Part shown: piece by piece, positions 58,601 to 64,000 of the stretch
Numbering within the stretch: position 1 is the stretch's first letter
How the letters are laid out: the number at the start of each line of letters is the position of its first letter
The notes under the pieces: generated by a model
What the model was told of the DNA's origin: nothing
Seen by the model: the letters and a program-made list of their open reading frames with translations, nothing else
The model's database searches: none
Translations under genes and position numbers: made by a program
Source of the DNA: Hemileia vastatrix
Taxonomy: Eukaryota; Basidiomycota; Pucciniomycetes; Pucciniales; Zaghouaniaceae
Reading direction: 5' to 3'
DNA: 64,000 bases
Assembly: GCA_030280995.1 (NCBI GenBank)
Contig: JASXTE010000007.1
Coordinates: 14,694,501-14,758,500, forward strand

Positions 58601-60018
58601 ACAGACCACTGAACTCATTGGTTCTGGGGGGGCGGTGGGTACTAGCGGTAAAGAAAGATGCTAAAACTAATCTGCCAACAAAATATAAAGCCCGTTTTGT
58701 AGCACAAGGTTACCGTCAAGAATATGGTAAAAACTTTGAAGAAACCTTTGCTCCCACAGCTACATTTACCTCACTTCGTCTAATATTCACACTTGCAGCA
58801 CGCTTTAAATGGCATCTTCATTCTTTCGATGTTGTGTCAGCATACCTCAACGCACCAATAGACGAAGATATTTACATTGAGCAACCAGAAGGCTTTATTG
58901 TGCAATCTAAAGACAAAGTTTACAAGTTGAAGAAAGCATTGTACGGCACTAAGCAAGCAGCACGCTGTTGGTGGCAATACCTTTCATCAAAGTTTAGACA
59001 TTTAGGTTATGTTCCTTCAATGTTTGACTCGTCTGTGTATGTTTTAACAAAAAATTCAGATCGCGCAGTAGTATGGATGCATGTGGATGATGGCATTGTA
59101 GCCTCTTCTTCTCTACAAGCTTTAGAACTATTGAAACATGACTTGAACACGTGTATGGATGTGAAGTGGCAAAATCATGTAGATCAAATAGTAGGCATCA
59201 ATGTTAAAAAAAGCGATCAGGGTTATATTCTATCTCAACATGCGCTGACTAATAAAATCATTAAAGAACACAACCCGTCAAAACAACTGGCCACTTCCCC
59301 TTTACCGTACAAAGTGAAGCTTGTATCCGCAGACAAGAAATCTCCACCTCTAAACTCAACAAAATTCTTATCCATTGTTGGCTCACTTAGCTATCTAGTG
59401 CAAGGAACTAGACCTGACATTTCGTTTGCGGTGAACTATTTAGCTAGGTTTGCTAGCTACCCTACTGCTGATCACTGGGGAGCCTTACACCATCTCGTTC
59501 GATATGTCACGAATACGGCTGAACTATCCTTAAAAATTTTTCCATGTTTGAATGATGAGGTTTCGATAAAAGTATATGCTGATGCCAGCTGGGGGGGTGA
59601 GCATGATAGAAGTGCTCATGGCTATGTGGTCAAAGTATTAGGTGTACCAATTTCTTGGAGTTCTCGACGGCAACACATGGTAGCTCCCTCAACAGCCACA
59701 GCTGAATATATGGCTTTGTCTTTTGGTGTCAAGAGCGGCCTATGGATTAGAAACTTACTTTCTGATTTCATTGGTTTCATGGGTACAGTAGAATTATTTT
59801 GCGACAATCAGACTACTGTAGGGAATGGTAATGATAGGTCATCCAATAAAGATAGTAGACACTGCAAACGAGATTTCTATTTTTTGAACCAATTAGTTTT
59901 TGATAAAGAAATTACATTAGTTTGGATTAGAACATCTGATCAAATAGCAGATAGTTTAACTAAGCCACTAGGCCCTATCAATACAAAGAAAGCATTGGCT
60001 GATTTTTGTATATCTTAA
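55609..60018 (+). CDS. Copia Gag-Pol polyprotein (1469 aa), intact
   Basis: Start chosen at ATG 55609 (MVLTRSKSS); the frame is open slightly further upstream but without ATG. Order by residue: Ser/Pro-rich N-terminus, Gag, zinc knuckle CFRCGNPNHWKSSC (about 319-332), protease with FDTGATEH (Asp about 456), GAG-pre-integrase zinc finger (HCALGH to CNTC), integrase catalytic residues Asp 682 (SDVLGPF), Asp 745 (SDNGTEY) and Glu 781 (NGVAERYNR), reverse transcriptase with HVDD (about 1158-1161), and RNase H with ADASWGG (Asp about 1325) and TAEYMAL. The order PR-IN-RT-RH is that of Ty1/Copia. No stop or shift interrupts it, so it could encode active proteins. The HVDD polymerase box is a variant of the usual YVDD. 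Confidence 0.95.
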   Translation: MVLTRSKSSPSPSPSETPSEITPPPSPVQPNMPSPSAEPSTRNTKGKGKDPPPHASPGQPELLRSILQGDPFYKTVKEIQIFCKNSVILSEDGSNFNMWNLTLERTLGTFLLTEQYLHFPIPEAIFDATIDKLAFEILLHSVADIHKESIARIRPTYEAYVFLTDKFNIVSCGSIVTGILELGSIVFTPSSTDITAHFGKIRTVYETMGRKGYKGSNNHQLAAYFLSSIEPGSPLAISMINQVDLRLRNDPANLTSREVETLVTNLFQATNMKKSNVIAHEPLALASDASSFLHGMPDPAIEEVAETNAAWVNYKGSGCFRCGNPNHWKSSCPLPPRPSNPPPMRQNFPRTGKSNIRDFHVHFDPWLAYGPLFSHLQNQQQSSTAQQPQQMDSYRPVYPSRQPLPPRGPPSSGNPKVRAKFTDLSLDDASTNDTLPTALAVQSTSWTSDGAHGLFDTGATEHVSGVRALFLDFRELINPIPLIVATKTLEPAKLTGIGSILVKGVNDSYVKISRVFFCPVAIGTLISASSLLRQGARFDFDNYNNIYISKHENLLFISYFTNQRKWCLELSHDVHCNALQITPPYTSAPAAKPPLSLDPPHDNKTFPSMADDPLMYWHCALGHVSLRVIRRLISSGAGLSLPASLPDGEINCNTCKVTKNLNAGSLLPTERILEPLSLVVSDVLGPFEVETFNEALYLVSFRDVYTSYSVSEIIKSKADVFDCFVRFLVSMEKQTSYKVKVFRSDNGTEYVNARFLKLLEQRGIVFEHSMPYLSRQNGVAERYNRTISDIGRSVLFESKLGKKFWGAAFLWAAYLHNRLPNSLTGYKTPYELMFDVKPQMDIIRVFGDVAYVHVPKQNRQKLDDRGTKCFVIGYVSGGKGWLFWDPSREKVIQSAVAIFPSIKNTQANPSSMPENKKSKGELDFILNALTLGDATVDELIEEQELSAFTLQNKCNELCPNAPKSIRLAMKQPDAHLWKKACDIELQSFVDKGVWELTDRPLNSLVLGGRWVLAVKKDAKTNLPTKYKARFVAQGYRQEYGKNFEETFAPTATFTSLRLIFTLAARFKWHLHSFDVVSAYLNAPIDEDIYIEQPEGFIVQSKDKVYKLKKALYGTKQAARCWWQYLSSKFRHLGYVPSMFDSSVYVLTKNSDRAVVWMHVDDGIVASSSLQALELLKHDLNTCMDVKWQNHVDQIVGINVKKSDQGYILSQHALTNKIIKEHNPSKQLATSPLPYKVKLVSADKKSPPLNSTKFLSIVGSLSYLVQGTRPDISFAVNYLARFASYPTADHWGALHHLVRYVTNTAELSLKIFPCLNDEVSIKVYADASWGGEHDRSAHGYVVKVLGVPISWSSRRQHMVAPSTATAEYMALSFGVKSGLWIRNLLSDFIGFMGTVELFCDNQTTVGNGNDRSSNKDSRHCKRDFYFLNQLVFDKEITLVWIRTSDQIADSLTKPLGPINTKKALADFCIS

Positions 60019-60090
60019 TTGTTTTCTATAGCACTTCATTTTTTTCTTTTTTCTTTCTTTTCCTTATATATATGGATTTTGGGTACTTGC

Positions 60091-60340
60091 CGTGTGGGGG
60101 GGTGTTATGGTGATAGTTAGGTTTAGTTAGGTTACACGGCAAGTGATGTATATAGAATGCTGGTACTCGCCCGGCTGTTCCTCATTCCTACCGGAGAGTG
60201 GAACAGACCAGGCTAACTTACCCGTGGGTTTGGGTACCGGCATTATAGGTTAGTATATTCTAAGCAATAAATAAATATTCCTACCGGAGAGTGGAACAGA
60301 CCAGGCTAACTTACCCGTGGGTTTGGGTACCGGCATTATA
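60091..60340 (+). repeat. Copia polypurine tract and 3' LTR
   Basis: Purine tract GTGTGGGGGGG (about 60091-60102) directly before the LTR 60103-60340, which ends GGCATTATA and is followed by AGATG. It has the same internal 60-base duplication as the 5' LTR. Confidence 0.9.
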
Positions 60341-60433
60341 AGATGTCAAAAAAAATTTTTAGCTCAACACTTTTGGGCTGTCCATAAATTTTCAAAAATA
60401 TTTATTTTTGTCTCAATGCTTTCACAAGGACTG
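60341..60433. mobile_element. Tc1/mariner-like MITE, right terminus, cut by Copia
   Basis: Contains GATGTCAAAAAAA, GGGCTGTCCATAAATTTTC, TGTCTCAATGCTTTC and ends near GGACTG followed by TA, the shared right end of the elements at 60768-61052 and 61131-61729. Confidence 0.6.
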
Positions 60434-60494
60434 TATCGCCAATTCAAAAACGCTCGCGGTTTTCAAAAATAAAAATAAAAAATTCACCGCCCGC

Positions 60495-60543
60495 CAAAAT
60501 GTGCTTGGATGTGTAATGTTAGCTGACATGCAAGCACATTTTG
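60495..60543. repeat. 18-bp inverted repeat
   Basis: CAAAATGTGCTTGGATGT (60495-60512) and ACATGCAAGCACATTTTG (60526-60543) pair at 17 of 18 positions with a 13-base loop. Not clearly part of a neighbouring MITE. Confidence 0.6.
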
Positions 60544-60554
60544 ACAAGGGAAGA

Positions 60555-60737
60555 CACAAGAGCACATGTTTGTTTCGCCATGGGGCGCAAAGGTGGTGCA
60601 ACAGTTACGAAACAATTGTTTTTTGCACTTAAGACCCACCTAAGACATTTAAGTGCTAGAAGTCATTGTTACATAACTGTTGCGTAATCGTTGCGCCATT
60701 GTTGCGCCCCGAGACGAAACGAATATTTATTGTAGTG
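60555..60737. mobile_element. CACTA-like MITE (183 bp)
   Basis: Left end CACAAGAGCACATG (changed from CACTACAGCACATG), right end TTATTGTAGTG; subterminal GGGGCGCAA and TTGCGCCCC pair. Same family as 61432-61625. Confidence 0.7.
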
Positions 60738-60767
60738 TAATACACTCATGGATAAATTAAACGTGTA

Positions 60768-61052
60768 CAGTCAAATCCGAAAACATTGAGACAGAAATAA
60801 AAAAAAAGAAAAGTTATTGACCGCCCAAAAGTTGAGACCCATCATTTTTCCGATATCTTCCACTCATTTTGTGGTAATTGGGTAGGTTTCTCTGCTGTTT
60901 TGCGCCTCTTCATCATCTGAGATGAAAGAGAAGTCGAACGGGCTGTCGCAAGATGAATTGTAAATGTCAAAAAACACTGCAGCTCAACTTTTGGGCTGTC
61001 AATAAGTTTTGGAAAATTTTCATTTTTGTCTCTATGCTTTCGGATCTGGCTG
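60768..61052. mobile_element. Tc1/mariner-like MITE (285 bp)
   Basis: Long terminal inverted repeats of about 75 bases beginning CAGTCAAATCCGAAAACATT and, inverted, CAGCCAGATCCGAAAGCATA, with TA on both sides (60766-60767, 61053-61054). No coding capacity. Confidence 0.8.
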
Positions 61053-61130
61053 TATTTCAATTAGGTAAATAGTTGGATTTGATAGAGCTATATTTCGACA
61101 ATAAATATATCTACAACACAGCCTGTTTTA

Positions 61131-61729
61131 CAGCCAGATCCGAGAACATTGAGACAAAAATGGAAATTTTTGAAAATTTATTGACAGCCCAAAAGTTGAG
61201 TTGCAATATACAGCAAAACCTGAAAAGCTTGCGGGTTTCTTGTCTCCGATCCTACGCCAAAAACATGTGTTTAAGTCGCTCATGGGAGGAAAGAAGTGAA
61301 CGCAAGCTTTTCCGGTTTAGCTTTATTTTTGAGATCTATAATTCATTTTGTGACAGTCTATTTGACTTTTCTCTTAACTCATATGATGAAGAGCGACGAT
61401 ACAACAGAGAAGTTGAAGCGATTGCCATAAACACTACAGCACACTTTTGTTTCGCCATGGAGCGCAATAATCACGCAACAGTTGTGTAATAGTTACAAAA
61501 CAATTGTTTTTTGCACTTAAGACCCACCTAAGACTTTAAAGTGCCAAAAATAATTGTTACTTAACTGTTGCGTAATCGTTGCGCCATTGTTGCGCCCCAA
61601 GACGAAACAAACATTTATTGTAGTGAAAATGAATTGAAGATGTCAAAAAAATACTACAGCTCAACTTTTGGGCTGTCCATAAATTTTCGAAATTTCACAT
61701 TTTTATCTCAATGTTTATGGGTTTGACTG
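61131..61729. mobile_element. Tc1/mariner-like element (599 bp) hosting another MITE
   Basis: Ends CAGCCAGATCCGAGAACATT and, inverted, CAGTCAAACCCATAAACATT, flanked by TA (61129-61130, 61730-61731). Interior sequence is unrelated to 60768-61052 and contains the nested MITE 61432-61625. A plus-strand open frame (61073-61489) crosses the left terminus and is not a gene. Confidence 0.78.
61432..61625. mobile_element. CACTA-like MITE (194 bp), nested
   Basis: Ends CACTACAGCACAC and TTATTGTAGTG, flanked by AAA on both sides (61429-61431, 61626-61628), a 3-bp duplication. Confidence 0.82.
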
Positions 61730-61819
61730 TACTTACGCGTGGTTTACCAACAATCCACATTGTATAGTGGGATCCTTGTTTACCATTTGGGACCAAATCC
61801 ACAGATCAAGCCCACATGA

Positions 61820-62166
61820 CACTACAATAAATATTCGTTTCGTCTTGGGGCGCAACAATGGCGCAAAGATTACGCAACAGTTAAGTAAGAATTATTTTTG
61901 GCACTTCAAAGTCTTAGGTGGGTCTTAAGTGCAAAAAAAAATTGTTTTGTAACTGTTTTCGCCTTCTGACTTAAAGTATACATTCTGACTAAGACAGATA
62001 GCTAAAAAAAATTGTGTACTGACTAAGTCAGTTAGCTTGAGCGAGAATCAAAATTGTATGTATTTTATCTTATTGAATTATTTTAAAAAATCAAAGTTGA
62101 TTCTCTAATTTCGTAACTGTTGCGTAATTGCTGCGCCCCATGGCGAAACAAACATGTGCTGCAGTG
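61820..62166. mobile_element. CACTA-like MITE (347 bp) with internal insert
   Basis: Ends CACTACAATAAATATTCG and CATGTGCTGCAGTG, flanked by TGA (61817-61819, 62167-62169). Inverted relative to 61432-61625. About 145 bases near 61966-62110 are not part of the family; they hold a direct repeat of CTGACTAAGxCAGxTAGCT and an inverted GAGAATCAA/TTGATTCTC pair. Confidence 0.75.
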
Positions 62167-62169
62167 TGA

Positions 62170-63105
62170 AAGCTCTCAGTGCACATGTGAAGAATCTCAC
62201 ACCTCAATCAAATAATTAATGTCAACACTTTCCTCCTTTCTTACTATGTCTCATTTTGGTACATTTAATCAACAGCCGTGAAAGTGTGAACAAACATCTG
62301 TAATTGAAAAGACAGAAAGAGTAGAATATAATGTTCGGAATGTGGAGTGTAATAAGGGTGTTGTGGTTGTGAATTTGTCATTTGTTGTTCTTCAATTGGC
62401 AATTGTGTTTTAACTGTAGCTCATTGTTACTCAGTTCAACTTACTTAAAATATACTTTTGATAGTCCCCAGCTTTTTGCACGCTGTGTGATTAGTTCTTG
62501 AGCAGTTGATGAGCATAGGTCAACAAGTAATCGAAATTAATGAGATAAAGCGTAATTATAAGGTCTGTATTATTATAAATATATTAAGAAAGTTTATTAC
62601 ATACACGATGAGCACAATTGCTCAATGAAGATCCCTTCTATGACAAGTCTACGATAAACTTGGGTGAAATTGTTTGAAATTTATTTTTTATTAAGCATTC
62701 TACCGCTCTTTGAGTTCCACCTGATAAAGCCCTTGTATTGGTCAGATTCACTGGGTTGGCTGTGCCTCCTTAAAATTTACTCTTGTTTTTTTTTAAGTTG
62801 ATCGAGTCCTGACAGCCTTTTTCAAATTCGCAGCAGGTTTTAGATAAACCTGTATTTCAATGTCTCTCATCAAGAAGTAACTACAAATATGTGAAGGGTA
62901 AATGGCTATAAGAAGCCACTCATGGTCCGCTCACATCCTCAGATCCCACCTCTACAAGGACTTCAAGACTAGTTAAAATTCATAGATAGATATACACACC
63001 AGGTAGACAAACGTACTATTATCAATATATCAAATCATTTGTTCTACACTAGCAGCTTATACTTTCTATTTTCCAATCTTTTCAATAGCAATCGATTTTA
63101 CAATA
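62170..63105 (+). other. Intergenic region and probable promoter of the last gene
   Basis: No gene or repeat recognised in 62170-62880. TATAAG at 62907-62912 lies about 200 bases before the start codon of the next gene and could be its TATA element; the space between lacks upstream ATGs in good context except one near 62921. Confidence 0.4.
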
Positions 63106-63810
63106 ATGCAGTTCTCACTTTGCTCATTGCTGGCTCTGTTTGGTGGGTACTACCTTCAAATCTTCTGGTCCTCTCTCTGCTTACATTCCCTATCACTCTC
63201 AGCTTTCTTTTTCAGCGCCTCAGCTTTGCCTAAAACAGAGGTTCTGTCCACCGTCTCGTAAGTTATGCCCATTCTCCATTAAAAAAAAACTTTTAACATA
63301 TATTTATAACCACTTTCTAGTTCTCTTGACACTCGATCACTTGATACCGTCATCCAAAGCAACCATCTTTCGAAAAGAGATGAAGGATATACTCTTTATG
63401 GCGTGTGCATTTCATACGTTGCAGAAGGACTTCGCTTGCCTCTCTCGGATAAGTTTGTAAAGTACATCGCAGAAGAGATATCGGATGCTATATCATCCGC
63501 TTGGAATTACCCATCCAATACTATCTTGCTAAGAAAAAATATCGCCCGATTCGGCTCCAGTAACCTGGACGACGCCCTCGATAAAGCTATAAAAGATATC
63601 TGTAATCAATATCCAGAGAATGATTATTATAGCGTTGAAAATTTTGTTATAGATGTTGTGGGGAAGATCTATTCAGCATATGGTCTCGGGAGCCCCAATT
63701 TTGCAGCACGAAAGAATAATCCTAGTGGTCTTTTGGCGTCCAATGCAAGGACGAATGTTAAGAAGAAGAAACTTGTAACTTACCCTATTAAAGATCGTCA
63801 TTTGGGTTAA
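63106..63810 (+). CDS. Small, probably secreted protein (186 or 213 aa), spliced
   Basis: ATG 63106 begins MQFSLCSLLALF, a signal-peptide-like start. One intron is clear (63258-63320, 63 nt; GTAAGT to TTTCTAG) and joins the frames so that the long exon 2 (63321-63810) is read in phase to TAA. A second possible intron (63143-63223, 81 nt; GTGGGT to CTCAG) is in phase either way. If retained, the leader is longer and ends in an SASA site just before LPKTEV. After a short pro-like stretch comes a dibasic KR (LSKR then DEGYTLYG), a possible Kex2-type processing site. The rest is helical-looking with a Lys-rich end (VKKKKLVTYPIKDRHLG). No known domain is recognised and cysteines are few. It could be a secreted effector-like protein, but the sequence alone does not show that. 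It is the only candidate host gene here. Confidence 0.5.
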
Positions 63811-64000
63811 ATCTCCACCGGAATGGATGGCGACTGAAAGCTCCCTCAGCGACTCTTTTTCTTTTTTTATTATCACCCTAGGATATTATCTTATGGTTAA
63901 CTAAACAATATTTCTAGTTATTTACAAATATCTTCCTCATGGATTTGTCAGTGGTTGATAAATAGTGTTATGTATAGGGATAATATCTCTATCATCTTGT
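63811..64000. other. Downstream flank, no gene seen
   Basis: AT-rich sequence after the last stop codon; a short minus-strand frame here is the shadow of the gene above. Confidence 0.4.

Larger units (their letters stand above)
55270..60340 (+). mobile_element. Ty1/Copia element, young and apparently complete
   Basis: Two 238-bp LTRs (55270-55507 and 60103-60340) differ at one position that I can find. AGATG flanks both sides (55265-55269 and 60341-60345). One long intact ORF lies between. It inserted in a Tc1/mariner-like MITE whose remainder continues at 60341. Base composition is clearly less AT-rich than the older elements, in line with recent arrival. The sequence after the 5' LTR (GGTTATGGGC) is not a standard TGG-type primer site. 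Confidence 0.93.

Noticed and set aside
61073..61489. 138-codon plus-strand frame as a gene
   Set aside because: It starts outside and runs through the terminal inverted repeat of a MITE and into a nested MITE.

Overview
The window looks like a repeat-dominated piece of an AT-rich filamentous fungal nuclear genome. My best guess is a rust fungus (Pucciniales), from the style of the chromovirus and Copia proteins and from the short introns (55-81 nt, GTAAGT/GTGAGT donors, CTAAC-type branch points, YAG acceptors). That is inference, not proof. I see no rRNA, tRNA or CRISPR. Almost everything is transposable-element DNA. The only candidate host gene is a small spliced, probably secreted protein at 63106-63810.

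Layout. 1-2568: 5' end of an LTR retrotransposon on the minus strand (LTR, primer site, Gag with zinc knuckle), cut by the window edge and inserted in a decayed spliced gene (2569-3120). 3120-7865: gene-poor DNA with a family of about 80-bp repeats (3278-4370) and an array of perfect or near-perfect hairpins (5118-6096). 7866-7921: end of a CACTA-like DNA transposon abutting the nest.

7922-55113 is a nest that can be peeled layer by layer. The oldest layer is a PIF/Harbinger-type transposase gene on the minus strand. Its pieces survive at 54584-55113, 45024-45199 and 35071-35747. It was split by chromovirus D (45205-54583, target duplication GTTGT), by chromovirus C (36496-45018) plus a solo LTR (35748-36490), both at GAATC, by a 198-bp MITE, and by chromovirus A (7922-35070). 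A contains element FB (15607-34067, duplication TATAA). FB contains element E (21402-30501, duplication GAATT). E contains a CACTA-type MITE (duplication GCA). D carries a solo LTR (46846-47764) of the family that opens the window.

The five related elements (A, FB, E, C, D) are Ty3/Gypsy chromoviruses: coiled-coil Gag, capsid, zinc knuckle, protease, reverse transcriptase, RNase H, integrase and C-terminal chromodomain in one polyprotein frame (ORF2). All five also share an unusual layout. A small upstream ORF1 is created by removing a 55-64 nt intron in a different frame from Gag. It ends in Trp-stop, with the stop overlapping the next start (ATGGTAA or TTGGTAA). The spliced RNA would give the coiled-coil ORF1 protein; the unspliced RNA is the genome and Gag-Pol template. 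Leaders of A, C and D carry arrays of a small hairpin with covarying stems. All five polymerase regions are broken; ORF1 of FB and E is intact.

55270-60340 is a young, apparently complete Ty1/Copia element (1469-codon ORF, LTRs differing at one site). It sits in a patch of MITEs (55132-62166) of two superfamily types, CACTA-like (3-bp duplications) and Tc1/mariner-like (TA duplications), partly nested in each other.
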